DNA of 64,000 nucleotides from Paulownia fortunei. Lineage: Eukaryota > Streptophyta > Magnoliopsida > Lamiales > Paulowniaceae. The stretch covers positions 26,899,445-26,963,444 of the forward strand of contig CM033107.1 of the NCBI GenBank assembly GCA_019321725.1, read 5' to 3'. The notes beneath the pieces were generated by a model. It saw only the letters and a program-made list of their open reading frames with translations, was not told the DNA's origin and made no database searches. This document shows, in pieces, positions 23,084-36,069 of this stretch. Position numbers and translations under genes: made by a program. The first letter of the stretch is position 1. Each line of letters opens with the position of its first letter.

Positions 23084-24003
23084 TCCATGTTTGGATTGTG
23101 AATCATGAAATTTCTTGCTTAGTAAGTTTGGACTACTGATGTTGGAAAAGCTTCAGGGCAATGATATTGGAGCTCTACTTTTAAACTAAATGACAATTTT
23201 ATCCTTATTCCAAACTCTTGTTTCCTTAGCCATTGTCAGTATGTCACTAGAATCATATTTTATAATTTTTTATTTACCCTATAAATACAAACCAAAATAA
23301 CTAATACTTTCTTGAAACAAAATATAAGAAATAACTAAAACTTACTTAAAAATATAGATCCTAGAATTTTATTTGTATATATATTATATGATTCTAGTCT
23401 TCAATTTTTTTCTGTATTTCTTTGAAGACATTACATTGTTACTCCATTTGTCAATTGGTTTTCTATATTTCTTTGGCAATATCTAGTTATGCATCTGTAC
23501 TCTAATTCTTCTTGGTTTTTCAGAAGAAAAAACATCAAATAAATGCATAAAAATTAATTCATTCATTCATTAAAAACTAACGGACTGGGGTACTTTATGA
23601 TTAAATTAATTGAAAATGCATGCTTTATCTTGATTTTTATCATCCCATCCAAAATGTGGTAAATCAATAATGATTTTGTTTAATTAGACTCTCATTAAAA
23701 TTTTCCTTAAAATGTTACACGAATAAAAATCTATCTTACCTTGTGGTGGAAGTGGAGCGCATCAAGTAAAATATGGAATGTCAATATCATCACCCAAAAT
23801 TTTACAATTTGTCTAGAGCTTAGAAAAAATTCAATACACCTGGAGAGATTAAAATGTGCTATTGTTCAGAATGTCCACAATGCAGTCAAGATTAAAGAAA
23901 TCCCCCATCTGCTCTTACCCAATTCCATTGTTTACACAACAAATCATATCTACAAAACCAGTGTAAAAAGTTTGATACAAATGTTCACATGAATCATGCA
24001 AAC
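23084..24003. other. Spacer between convergent BAG and AMT genes
   Basis: It holds the 3' flanks of both genes. No other coding feature is seen; the middle (23200-23700) is AT-rich. Confidence 0.5.
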
Positions 24004-26550
24004 TTATAAATCTATAGTGACTCCCCTCGCACCATTGAAAAGGCCAATTGGTGCCAATTCCTCCCCATGAGCTGGGTTATGCCACCCGTGTTTTGCTGAG
24101 TCATATTTCTCCCCATCGCCCCAAAGGGCATATGCTTCCTCTCCATGGACTGCATCATCTCCGATCATGAGCTGCTCTTCCGGCATTCGCAACGGTATGA
24201 GCATTCTGATGAACAGAAGAATCAGCGTTGTAGAGATGAAGTTCCAGCCAATAATAAACAGAGCTGCAACTAATTGCTTGAGGAATAGAATTCCTCCGCC
24301 GTAAAATGCACCCTTGGTGTTTGTTACCGGCAGTATCATGCGGCAGAGGGTGGGTTCCGCCAGCAGCCCAGTTAAAAGGCCGCCAAGAATTCCAGCCACA
24401 GCGTGCGTGTAGAACACTGCCAATGTATCATCAACCTGTGATGGAGTTGATTATTAGGATCCACTCAATTGCGTGTCGGTGGAATGTAGATCTGTGAGAA
24501 TCCAATTTACAATTTTTTTTTTTTTTTTAAAAAGGACAAATTGAATTGAAATATATTAGATCCGAATGATTGCGACACTTTAACAATATATAGAAAATAA
24601 TGATCTTAATGCCTAATAATGAAGAGCATATTCCATTAAAATACATGATGGGGTTGTGGACCTATGGGAACTAGCTGTAAGTAACAGCAGCAAAACAAAA
24701 TTTTATTTGCACAGATGTTAAATTATGAATGGTTTAGACATGCAACTTTGAAGGTTTCTCAGACAAGAACAGAGTGCAAATAGTTCAATAATGTGAAATG
24801 ATGAAAGATTTATGGAAATGAGAATTTCTAAAGTTGATTAAAAACCAAAAAGAACAATAACCCGCATAGGATACCTTTCTTCCTAAGATTTTTTTATAGA
24901 AGTTGGTGTGAACAAGTAGACTTGAGACAACTTCTTAGAAAGCCCAATTACAGCAATCACAATCTTGAGATAATAAACAGAACTGTCTAAAACGCAGAAA
25001 ATCATGAGTCAATGGGTAGTACAATATTTGTACCTTCTGTAGCAAAGTGGACTTTTTGTGAAGAATCATCATTGAGTACCACGGGATGCTGCCAGAAAGC
25101 ACTCCATATACTATAGCCGCCCACGATTGCACCACACCTGTGTCAAAAATCCTCCACCAACTCAAATTTCCCCAAATATAATCCTAATACCCCATAAGTT
25201 TGAAAGTCTATCAAATACTAAACCACAATTATTTGAGTTAACCTAATTCCCTAAGATGTTAGATTTTATTCTAACCATAAGTTCTTGAGACAAAATAAAT
25301 TGAAAGAGCCAACAAGGCATTTTCGGTAAATCCATGAAGGTACAAGAGTCATTTATTGAGTCAAAATAACATGTACATTTCTGCGTGCTTGGTTTAAAGT
25401 ATACCTGCACCAGGAGTAATGCAAGCGAGGCCAGTTATCATCCCCTGAACAGCCCCAATAACAGAAGGCTTCCCAAAGTAGAAAACATCAAGTGATGTCC
25501 ATACAAGAAGGCTTGTGGCAGCAGATATATTCGTGTTCAAAATTGCTATTGATGAAACTATATTTGCAGCATAAGGAGCCCCACCATTAAACCCTGACCA
25601 TCCCATCCACAGCAGCCCTGCTCCGGCGAGCATCAGCAGTATATTGTTGGGAACATATCTTTCCCTATCGGCTTTCAACCTTGGCCCGACCTGTTAATCC
25701 AAGAAAACAATATCAAGAAATCAATGGTGAAGGCATTTTTGTTTTCTGTATATTCCAAGCAAATTAAATCAAACAGGGAACTTGATGAAATTGGAGAATA
25801 AGGTTAGAATTATATCAGTACCCAATAAGCAGCTGTGAAACCAGAAATCCCTGATGCAAGATGAATGACATAGCCACCGGAATAATCAATCACCCCCCAG
25901 TGGTACAGAAACCCACCACCCCAAAGACTGTATGCACCCACAGTATAACAAAAAGTCAGCCAAAGGGGCACAAACGCCATCCACGCCCTAATGTTCATCC
26001 TCCCCAAAACTGAGCCCGCCAGCAAAATCGTAGTAATCGCTGCAAACGTGAATTGAAAGTAAACAAGCGTCGCCATCGGGTAAAACGGCTGGTTCATTTT
26101 TGTCTCAGTGGTTCCATTTGAGTAGAGGTGCGTGCTTTCTGGCACGGCGGCGCGTTGAGTTAGGTACCTGCAAGAGGAATTTAGCATTAAAAATGATTTG
26201 AAAAGTCTGTGACGTTAAGCTTTTAGCTCAGATGGTTTTTAATGGTACTTTTGGCCGAGGGATGGGGCGCCTTTACCCCAGAAGGGTAAGAGCTTGTCGC
26301 CGAAGGCGATGCGGTAGCAGAGGAGAACCCAACAGATTAAGACGGCGGCGAAGGCGTAAAGCGCCATGAAGGCGGAGTTAACGGCCCACTTTTTCTTGAC
26401 GATGCTGGCGTAGAGGATGACGAGCCCCGGCATGGACTGGAGGCCGACGAGCGTCGCAGCCGTCATCTGCCAAGCGTTGTCGCCTTTGTTCAGCCATGCC
26501 GGAACCGCCGGCAGGCGTTCATCATATGCCCCTGCAGTTAGATTGTCCAT
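24004..26550 (-). CDS. Ammonium transporter, AMT2/AMT3 type
   Basis: Five exons on the minus strand: 26249-26550, 25822-26167, 25405-25690, 25034-25137 and 24004-24435, all GT-AG and in phase, giving 489 residues. Diagnostic stretches include [60 protein letters not shown], the signature [13 protein letters not shown] (195-207), [12 protein letters not shown], and the tail [15 protein letters not shown] with GARGVTI. Both pore histidines of the AMT/Mep/Rh fold are visible: H203 (VIHL) and H357 (FYTHAVAG). The protein moves ammonium across the plasma membrane through eleven helices (family knowledge). The insert [16 protein letters not shown] after exon 1 resembles AMT3 members more than AMT2;1. 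The start is the ATG at 26550; the GTG one codon upstream is not the start. No defect is seen. Confidence 0.95.
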
Positions 26551-28229
26551 CACTCTCTAAGTAATTTTAGCTATTGGAATAATATAGATCAGTTTCTAAT
26601 GATTAAACAGAGGTTTCTTCTGGTCCCTTTGCTTTCTATTTATGTGACTACTGTTTCTTAAGGAAGAAATTGATCAAAAATCCTTGATGGTTGGGCGTGT
26701 GTGTGGAAAAAGGTCATAATTCTCCATTAGAGAAGAAATGAAGAATGTTTGAAGTCGTCGTTAGTCAAAGTGGGCTACGAAAGGTTGGGTGGCAACTTGA
26801 TGGAAGCAAAAGGTCTAGTCTTTTTTTGGTGTTGGGGGACCGTGTGGCGAATTTGAGTGAAGCTTCGTGTGAAAATGCAAGGACATGAGGCTGCTTGCCT
26901 GGTTTGTTTATCTTATGATTTCTTGATTTAGTGAATTGATAGGAATATTTTGACTTTAAGATCCAAGTAAACTTATAGGACAAATCAAAAATATGATCAA
27001 AAGGCCTCTGTATTCGTACAGATAATTAAAGACGACAATGATACACGTACATGAAAACAAGTCATCGTTCTTTTCGTGAAAGAATGTTACGCGGAATTTG
27101 AATATTTCTGATTCAGCAGAAAAAATAAATAACAAATAAAGTACGAAAATTAGAAAGTATATAGAGGGTTCGAGGAAAGAGAAAGGTAAAGAATTATAAT
27201 GACCAAATACTATGTCATACTATAGTAACAAATTCAGTATTACTTAAAATAATTTGAAAAAAATAATAATAAAATTTTGTATAAGACAAAATTCATTGTT
27301 AAGTTTCGTGATTAATTTAAGAATATGTCAACACAAATTTTGTAGCTTTCTTTGTGCGAAAACTATCAATAAAAATTATATTACTCATAATAAATTTGTA
27401 TATATGTATTGAAAGAAATAGAAAAAGAATTTAGCATATTTCATAAATAAATTGCTACATTAATATAAAGTTAGAAAAATTTTATCACAGATACGTCCTA
27501 TGAAAACTTCATATTTTATTCGAGTTATTTTTATAAGTTCTGACAACTTTATTACTGTATGTCATTCTAATAATTATACGTGCTTGTATTAGATGAATAA
27601 TTATATTAGAAATTGGAGATTAGACTCAAACTATTAGACTCGTTGAATCTCAATTCAAATATTTAAGTGTTATCTAGAGATTTTTAGTGCCTATATAAAA
27701 AATATCGGGTATGAAGTAAATAATGGATTGAGTCTGCAAAATAGATCAAATATTGAAGAATGGTCATTTATATACTGCTATTTATTTGATCAACTCTCCA
27801 AAAGTAACAAAATCACATCAAGAAATTTTGTAATATGTTAAGAGAGATATTATATTGGCATGTGGAAAAACACAACAAAGGTTCACGAAGAGAAGGTCAA
27901 TAATTGATTTTTCTTTCACAATTTTTTTAAATGACCAACAACCGTAATCATTATTTAAAAGTGTGCATTGAATAAATTTCATTTTCGTGCAGTAGCACGC
28001 AAACTATATGGAAAGAAGAGCCACACTAGGTAAGTTTGATGCGACGGGCAAAAAATAAATGGTGCAGGGATTTGAATTTGAAATTTTCGATCTCAAATTT
28101 ATATCCAACACTACTCGATCATACTAAAAGAAACTTATCTCTCAATTTTATTTTCCATTTATTTGTAACTTACCACTTTTCTTCGATGGAAAATTATATT
28201 TGATGAGATTGGACGAAGTTTTTAATCAA

Positions 28230-28570
28230 CTTGGACCAAATACTTCGAGTACTCTTAATAATAGTCAAAAACAAATTAAATTTAATTTAAAATTTTTGAA
28301 CTCGATTCGTTAATTAAATTTGAACATATTTTTTTATTTGATAAGATTTGAAATTTGTCTTCAACTCAACTTAATTAATAATTAAATATAATTAAATATG
28401 TGTAAAATGATTAACCTATTTAAGTTCGATTAATATTTGATTTGATGAAAATTCATTTAAATTCGATTTAACTAATAATAAAAATAAACTCAAATATAAT
28501 TTTTAAAATTCGATAAAATTTATACAAATTTTAATAGATTTGGTTCAATTTAATTCATTTACACACCTAA
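28230..28570. repeat. Dispersed AT-rich repeat, copy 1
   Basis: The segment is full of words such as AACTCAACTTAATTAATAAT, ATTCGATTTAACTAATAATA and AAACTCAAATATAATTTT, and ends near TTCATTTACACACC. The same order of words recurs at 29495-29735 and, on the other strand, near 43300-43665. It was judged by eye and no boundaries are proven. Confidence 0.35.
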
Positions 28571-29494
28571 CTCTAAACGTCGTAAACATTAGAATGTATA
28601 TATAACTATATACTATTACCAAGTACTTACAGTTCAAAAAAAAAAATCATAACTAGAAAAAAAAATAAACATAAGAAATATCATTATATGCATCTCATTA
28701 TATAATTTTTTTGTTAATATTATTATTATTATTTTGTGTGTATGGCATTTATTAGAAAAAGTAATTCTTTGAATTCGAAGATACTAATAATGTTATCGAC
28801 TTTATTGCATACTGTCGTTAATAATTATAATTAATTTGCACCACGTTATACAACATCATCAATAATTGGAATTAATTTGCACCACGTTGTTTGCCAGACA
28901 CAAGGGTACAATCCGGTCAAAATTTGCGGTTTTCAAGTTCATTCATTGGTTTTCTTACTTATTCTCGTATCTGGCAAAGACCAAGCAAGAGGGTTGTATA
29001 GTACAATGATATTCACTTCAAAATTTAAGGCAAAAGAGTTTCGTTTAGGAACAATTTGAAGTTGAATTTTCCAAGTTAACTTTGTAAGATCATATAACTG
29101 AGTCAAGCTCTTTTTGAGCTTTAATTCCATAAATTGGCCCCGTTTAATAAGGGGGCAGCTTGAGCCTTGAGTTATCCTATTCTTAGCAGACGCGTAGAAC
29201 AGACGGATGTCTGGGTGACTATGACTTAAATTGGCCCACTAAGTAATTATGGCCCACTAAAATTGCACAATGCTAAAACTTGCACATCGTACATCTACAA
29301 AGAAAGTAGGCCCAGTAAAATTGTCCAATGCTACAACGTTCAAATTACGTCTACAGTCTACACTAAAAACCAGTTTAGCATGTCTTGCTAATAAAACAAA
29401 AAGCAAATTTAGAAACAGAAAAATGCTGAATTCCTTTCATTTTTCGTAAAATGGAAATAATGAACTATTTTATACTTTTGAGTTTAGATTAATT

Positions 29495-29735
29495 GCTAAA
29501 AAATTATTTGAATTCGATTTGTTAAATATAATATTAAATTAAATTAAATTTAAATATATTTTTTTTATTCGATTATATTTAAAACTCAACTTGATAAAAA
29601 AAATTAATAAAATATATATGATAAAATCAATTCGTATTCGACTCTATTAAAATTCGTTCAAACTCGATTAAATTAATAATCAAACTAAATTCAAATATAA
29701 TGTATCAATCTCTACTCAATTTGTTCACACCCTGA
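29495..29735. repeat. Dispersed AT-rich repeat, copy 2
   Basis: It shares with the copy near 28.4 kb the series TTCGATT, AACTCAACTTGATAA, CTCGATTAAATTAATAATCA and AAATTCAAATATAATGTA, and the closing TTGTTCACACC. It is probably the same non-autonomous family. Confidence 0.35.
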
Positions 29736-31210
29736 ATTCTATATGAACCTTTATTAATTTAGGATTTTTTATTTAATTACAAGTTACCCTATTTTTAGTT
29801 TCCAACATATAAATCCATTTAATTTGAAAGCAATTGAACATCAATTATCCATCACAATTAAAAGCATAATATAATATTTTATTCAGTCTACTTTCACCGT
29901 CTCATTTTATCTGCTTCCCCAACTAAAAAACACATCAATGAGAAGCCTGACGTAGACACATTTGTTGTTAATGATCGGAATATTTGGTGATCTTTTTCTC
30001 TCTTGTCTCTTAGGTATGATTTGTATTAATGTAATAGAGTGGATGTATGAATGTGTGGATGATGATGACCCATTAGTTATGTACGTAACTTTACCTAATT
30101 AGGGGAGATGATGTGATGCGGCATACATTCAAATCCACATATATAAAATATAAAGAATAAAATCTTGAGTTCATTTAGTTTTATTTTCAAATTATTTAAA
30201 ATTTTAAAAATATATTTATTTTATTTATTTTTATCAAAAATATTATTTATTTTTATTTTTTATATCTTTTTTGATCAAAATTAAAAATAAAAATACACAT
30301 ACTAATCACCTTTTTAGACCTACTAACATTTCATTTCAAAAAATACCATAAAATAAGTAAAATTTTATTTTATATCTATATTGTCAACATAGAAACATAA
30401 TTACTCTTGACATATTTTTATTTTTAAACAAAAATTTTAAAAAAATATTTTCAATACTGAAAATATGATAATGAAACACGAAGGATTCTGACTCTATTTC
30501 AAATGCTTTTGTTAGCATCAGAAGAGTCAAAAACCCAAAACAACCCGATCCAAGATCCACCCATTCTTTTTGTTCATTTATGATGGACAAAATGTAGGGA
30601 TCGAGGATCAATATAACAATTTCCTTGAGCTTCATCATCATAAGAGTGTCCCCTAAAATATCTGAAGTGAACCATAACTACATACAAAAGACGAATCAAA
30701 ATGCCCCTTCGGATAGAAATCGTCCACCATGGTCACCCAACTGTCCGTACTCTTATGATTCTTTTGTTTTTCACCAATCTTGGTCGTAATAGGTGAGTGA
30801 CATGCTGCTGTCTCTCTCCCTCCCCAATTGCTGTAAACATTTCGTTCACATGTGCTACTGTGGCCCTGATTTCCACAAACGTACATCACATCCACTTCTC
30901 CTTTGCAATTTTCTACCTTACCTTCATTATTGCTATAATACACACACACCAAAAACACCCACTCATACAAATACACACACACACACACACACAATATATA
31001 TATATATGGATAGACAGAAAGACAGACAGACGCAGTGTGTCTGCGTGTGCTGCAAGTTGATATGTATAACAAGAATGCCCCATAATTACCTCGAAAAACA
31101 TCCATATTAATTTTATTATATAGCCCTCTTGCCTTTCTATTTCCCACCACAAAATCTTGGCCCTCAGGCAGCTTTTCAACGTACAACATATAAGTCGCCA
31201 TTTCAATATC

Positions 31211-31405
31211 ATGAGTTGCTCATCGCCATCTCCAGCAACTGTTTTCTCTCTAAAGGAAGATGGCGACTTCGCTCTTCATGGAAAAATTACCATGCTCGTA
31301 CTTATCACTCTTTTGGCTGTTTTTCTCATCTTTATCATCTTCTTTCAGTGCATACGGCGTCGCTTGTACTCGCCAAAATACAGTGCCACCGAGCTCGTTT
31401 CATAA
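31211..31405 (+). CDS. Small single-pass membrane protein of unknown function
   Basis: An ATG-started frame of 64 residues. It has a Ser/Pro-rich head (MSCSSPSPATVFSLKEDGDF), one strong hydrophobic helix at about residues 27-46 (ITMLVLITLLAVFLIFIIFF), a basic CIRRRLYSPKYS stretch and a short tail. The charge pattern predicts a membrane-anchored peptide with a cytosolic basic tail. The head and helix recall the first 60 residues of ATL RING proteins, but no RING follows in any frame downstream. It could be a real small protein, a truncated ATL, or the first exon of a longer gene. I do not recognise it. Confidence 0.5.
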   Translation: MSCSSPSPATVFSLKEDGDFALHGKITMLVLITLLAVFLIFIIFFQCIRRRLYSPKYSATELVS

Positions 31406-32185
31406 GCAGAGTAACTCTTCGTTAGTAGTATACCATTCTGCAACTGAGAATTCGAACTGCAGTGTACTGGCTTAATTTCAGGAAACATGGCAAAGGCCCT
31501 GGCAATAGCTGTCGGCTATTTCATTGATAAGCTCTTTTTTCTTGTGTATATGGTACAAGAAGTTTTACTATATTTGGTGTTCTGGAATGAATATTCAAAC
31601 TAGAATACATGGTATGCACCAAATGTAGTTGGTTCATTTCTATATTTGGGGTGATAGCCATAATTTATCATAGATATATATTTCATTGTTTCGAAAACTG
31701 CGCATAAAAACTAATTGAAGTGACAAATTAAGCCTCAAGATTTCACAATTATGAAGCTTGGGTTTTAGTTATAGAAATTATAATGTGTGATGCGCAACAA
31801 TTCAAATACGCATAAGTTACCAAATGTTCTTGCACACGCACAAAAAAAGCAACAATCAATGTTATGAAATAATATAATAGATTTATGTTGAGTGGTTTTT
31901 TCAATTCTTCATTAATGCAGCTTTTCTGTATGCAAAAATCTCCATTAATATTGTGTAAGCTGTCATATTGGGTTTGTTCTGATTCAAGGATCCAGCTTCC
32001 CGAGGTCTATCATGTTGATCAGGCTTGAAAGTGATGGATTAATGATTATACGTTCATATGGCCATTTGGACATTGGGCTGGCCTGGCCCATCAATGATAC
32101 TGAGGATACACATTTAGGCCCAGCACAAGAAACAAAGGAAATTATCTAGTGATCTACTATTAACAATTTAAGGGAATGTACGTTC
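31406..32185. other. Spacer between small ORF and tRNA-Ile
   Basis: The 3' flank of the small ORF followed by AT-rich DNA. TGGGCT/GGCCCA words are at 32069-32122. No exon is seen. Confidence 0.4.
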
Positions 32186-32259
32186 GGCCTATTAGCTCAG
32201 TTGGTTAGAGCGTCGTGCTAATAACGCGAAGGTCGCAGGTTCGAGACCTGCATGGGCCA
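32186..32259 (+). tRNA. tRNA-Ile(AAT)
   Basis: A complete 74-base cloverleaf. The acceptor GGCCTAT pairs with ATGGGCC (one T-G pair). The D arm is GCTC/GAGC. The anticodon stem TCGTG/CGCGA closes the loop CTAATAA, giving anticodon AAT, with A37 as expected. The T arm is GCAGG/CCTGC with TTCGAGA. The discriminator is A, and a TTTTT Pol III stop follows at 32273-32277. It matches the standard plant tRNA-Ile(AAT) sequence apart from the T5-G68 wobble, where the usual gene has C. Confidence 0.96.
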
Positions 32260-34124
32260 ACAATGTTTAATATTTTTAATTTTTTTATGTTTTTCATTGT
32301 AAATTCTTTCTCAGGGTGTTTGAGTTTCCTTGTCTAAGGAAACCCTTTAGCGCAGAAGTAGAAATCATTCTGAGGGAGTCAGGTTTTCATAGAAGGATAA
32401 ATCCCCTTTTCTTCATTTTTTTTTTTTTTTGGTCCCTGAAAATGAAAAAGAGAAGAAGAGTTGCGAAGAATTATTTGAAATATTGGCAAATTAACCCATC
32501 CTAATCCTGATTTCTGATTGATAGGCGAAAATCAGTATCTTTTCTTAAGCCAAATCGTACGACTCTTATATTTCTCGACCTGTTGGGTTGGAGGATGATG
32601 AAAAGGTACTACTTTCTTGAGTGAATACATACCAACTGCATGTGCTTGTCGCAAATTCTCCAAATTCTGGCTGAATTCTGATGTTATTTCGAATTTGAAC
32701 CACTGATTGATATTGTTATGGCCTCTATGCAAAGCTTGATATTTTAGAAGTCAAAGAGGACGCTGATATATGGGATTATTTGACTATTTTTGGGAATTAA
32801 AAAAAGCAATTTTCCGGAGAGTCAAACATATAAAGGTTTGCTTGGAGGAGAAATTCTGCAACTGCTTGATCAGGGTCTGTTTTTTAGTTAGAGAAGTTGA
32901 TCGTGCAAGACGCGAACATGAGTTTTGGACAGGGAAGAGAGACGTTTCTCCACGAGAATCCATGCCTCTGACACCGTTTTGCAAGGAAGCAGAAGAATCT
33001 GGATAGGGGCAGAAACCGTGGCTTTAATCTAACTAAGAATAAGGTTGTCCGTTTTTGGCCATGAAGTGTAGGAAGCATTGGTGAATGGTATTATCAGGGA
33101 GACACTTTGAGGGAATAGAATGGTTGCTGTCAACAATATACTTGAGATCATGTATAACCAGAATATCTTGAATTGCAAGCGCCAACAAAGATATGTTGTT
33201 CTGTCCATGGGGGTGTTGAAAAGATTGGAAATATTGAAGGAGGTGGGCTGGGAAACAAATGAAGAGTTTGTTGCAGCCATGGCTGGATAGTGTTGGCCTG
33301 ATGCCATGTAAGAGAAGTAACAACAGAAAAGATAAAACAATGTGTATAAACCCAAACATACTAAAGGATACACAATCAAAGAATAAGCTACAAATCTGCA
33401 AATAAATATTCTTGGGGTTGAGAAGATGCAACTCAGAATTGAAACAGAAATCCAAAATGTTGATTGCAAATCTCCATTTCCTTTGATAGCTCTCTATTAA
33501 ATATGCTTTATCTGGAATTAAACGAAAAGCATTACAAGGAGGTAAGGCATCCACATGTGATAACTGAGGACCATGACATTATGTGGAAAAATAGTATAAT
33601 GATCCAGAACCCTCAATTCAAGATGATCATTTCTTGCGTACAGCAACTGGAAAAAGGGGTCAAATTTTAATTATTTGCTGAAATGCATGTAATCTTATAG
33701 ATTTTATGAACTAAATAAGCAAAAACACAGACTCTTGATCATAACAACTTAAGTAAATTAAATAGTTAAAACTTTAGTACCTAATCTAGACTCCTCCATT
33801 TTTCTTATATTATAACACAGCCATAATATACTTCTACTTACCACAAGTACCAAATTCCAACATACTTAGCATGGCCTTAATCAGCACTAAGGAAGTCTTT
33901 TTCCCCCTTGTTTTATCTTTTGTTAATCATATCAATTAGTGTAAATGCAAAATTCTGCACTGAAGACTCAGCATCACAATAAAAGCAGCCAGATGGCAAA
34001 CAAATAGAGAAGAGATCAGAAACAACATTTATGTTTTGTTATTAACTTATCTTCGTGCTACAAGACAATAACATATGCATACTCAGAAACAAGTACCTCA
34101 AGATCTCACTTAGAATTGCCTAAT
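32260..34124. other. Intergenic region with weak open frames
   Basis: An ATG frame at 32770-33006 (78 codons; it ends REHEFWTGKRDVSPRESMPL then TPFCKEAEESG) has a protein-like end but no family I know. Opposite frames at 33029-33554 are non-ATG-started and hydrophobic in a way typical of chance translation. The right end holds the 3' flank of the GARP gene. Confidence 0.35.
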
Positions 34125-35724
34125 TCATAGAGTCAGATCCAGAGTACTCGCCCGTCTTGCATTTTCAGTACTAACATCTTCTTTCAGCTTCTTATTCAGC
34201 TTTGAAGAGGCTGGAGTGGCATACAACGATAGCGACAAGTTTTCATCATCCTGCAGTATACCTTGCTGCTCATCATTTCTTGATTCTAGCCCAAGCGATA
34301 AATTCAAATCGAGCTCAGAATCTGAGGACTTTCTTTTGAACCCAGTCTCCCTCTGGAGGCTAGTTGTTTGGCCCAAACTTGGATGATTACTTCTAGAACA
34401 TTCTGATGAAATCCTTTGCTCTTGAACTCTTGGTTGTATTAGCTTTAAGGAGGTGAGCTGATCAATAGGGGGGTTTTGTCTAGATTGAACTCTACAGGGT
34501 TCTTCCTTATGGAATAATCCAAATTCATCTTTCAAATCTTCATTGGTTCGCCTTCTGGATCCTTCATTGAAAGAGGAAATTCTGGTGCAAAGATCAAGAT
34601 TTGATGACATATAGTTGTGGCTGACCAAGATCCTTTCTGTGAGTGAACCATAAAATCCTGGTTTGGTCTTGTTACTTGTATTCTGCCCTATAGTGGAATT
34701 ATGCTTCCATTTTCCATAACCATTCCAAGAAGCATCTCCATACCTTGGGAAAAGTAAGGATTTAAAAAAAAAAAAAAAGACTATGAGAGAAAAATTACAA
34801 CCGTAATTAACCCTAAAATTGAAAAGAAAAGAAAAGATTCGAGTTTAGATATTTCAAGATTCTAGCTATAGTACCTAAAGTTAGAATGATGTCTTTGGTT
34901 GAAGCTTGGAAGAAGAGGGAGCTGGCTTAAATTGTATATATTCGGGTCTACTCTTTCGATGAAAAGCCTACGATCTGGCATCCCTGTAATGGAGAAGGAT
35001 TACTTTAAAAACCAGAATTGAAACCCTAATTACATCCAATACAGTGAAAAGAGCAGTGGGAACAATTAGAAGGACAAGAAGAAATAAAGAAAAAGAAGAG
35101 GGTCACCTTGGTTGGGCTCATCAATCTTCTTGCTCCTGTACATCTGTGAAAGCACAACCAAAATGACAATCTCTCACATTAAAGGTTATAGTAAAGCTGG
35201 TTGATCACCATTTCTTGATCTTTTGCATATATAGAGCCTAGATTTCAGTATTAACCACAAATTTCTACAAGCTCCTCTTACCTGCAAATGGCTCTTGACA
35301 TGAGCAATATTTAGTCCTTTGATGTTCATCAACTGAAGCACTAATTTTGGTGTTGCTCCTGCATCAGAACCAAAAAAACTAAAGCAATTGAACATTCAAA
35401 CATCCCAAGAAGTTAATTCTTGTCAGTTCTAGCCTCTGAATGACTTGAGATAAATTTTAAAAACTCACTGTCTTGTCCTCCAAGTCTTTCCACAGCTTGC
35501 AGAAAGCGCAGATGAAGATCAGGTGTCCACCGGAGCCTAGGCATCTTGGATCTAACGTAAGGCCTCACGGGTGTCTTCTTCTCACTCTCTTCAACGGTGC
35601 TGTTGCTTGAGGTTCGTCCATCTTTCAGATTGCAGCTTTCATTGTTCCCTTCACTTTCATCCTCATCATCATTTTTCTCAGAAGGGCTTGTCTTAGAACA
35701 TTCTGTCTCACCACTTCCTTCCAT
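34125..35724 (-). CDS. GARP (MYB-like, SHLQMYR-class) transcription factor with EAR motif
   Basis: Five exons on the minus strand: 35469-35724, 35282-35358, 35107-35143, 34875-34983 and 34125-34743, all GT-AG and in phase, giving 365 residues. The acidic Ser-rich head (1-50) is followed by the single GARP DNA-binding repeat (about 60-116): PRLRWTPDLHLRFLQAVERL, GGQDRATPKLVLQLMNIKGL, NIAHVKSHLQMYRSKK. This is the class of putative MYB-family factors such as At1g14600/At2g38300 and relatives. Near residue 302 is LDLNLSLGL, an EAR-type repression motif that recruits TOPLESS-like co-repressors, and the protein ends LDLTL, a second LxLxL-like site. It is therefore probably a nuclear repressor (inference). 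Target genes are unknown. Upstream on the transcribed side is a (CT)15 tract at 36070-36099. Confidence 0.93.
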
Positions 35725-36065
35725 GATTTTATTATTTTTGCTATCAGGCCTTATTTTTCTTCTAGTTGCTAGATTGCAATTACAAAGAAAAAGGGATGCA
35801 CCTCTAGGTAGCCAGTATTTTCTCCTACTATCAATCTGTACAAAGCTACAATAACTTGAGAGCTAGGGCTTCCCTAGAAGCTCAAGAATGAAAACTCTAA
35901 AGATTTCTTTCCTATATTCCTCCCACAAGACAGCCAAAACATTAAATCTTCCAATGTTAAAAGAAGTAGTATGAGAATTCCATCAGCTAGAATTGAGAAT
36001 GATTATCTACTATTCTATATAGAATAAATGAAGAATAAAACCCTATGGTGAGAGGAAGATGAAGG

Positions 36066-36069
<4 letters not shown>

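Larger units (their letters stand above)
26551..31210. other. Long repeat-rich intergenic region
   Basis: It contains the AMT upstream region at the left. The rest is AT-rich DNA with no supportable exon. Two similar TTCGATT/AACTCGATTAAATTAAT-rich segments (28230-28570 and 29495-29735) look like copies of one dispersed repeat. An (AC)10 tract (30973-30992) followed by (AT)n lies just before the small membrane ORF. Longer minus-strand frames at 30653-31212 are mostly translated microsatellite and are not supported. Confidence 0.5.

Noticed and set aside
23741..23992. Plus-strand frame of 83 codons next to the AMT 3' end
   Set aside because: It runs antisense to the AMT 3' flank and has no recognisable pattern.
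30653..31212. Minus-strand frames of 182 and 99 codons
   Set aside because: Much of the sequence is a translated AC/AT microsatellite (VCVCVC, YIYI), and they overlap the better-supported plus-strand small ORF region.
33029..33554. Overlapping minus-strand frames of up to 173 codons
   Set aside because: The longest begins at GTG, is hydrophobic in a compositionally biased way, shows no family pattern and overlaps other chance frames.
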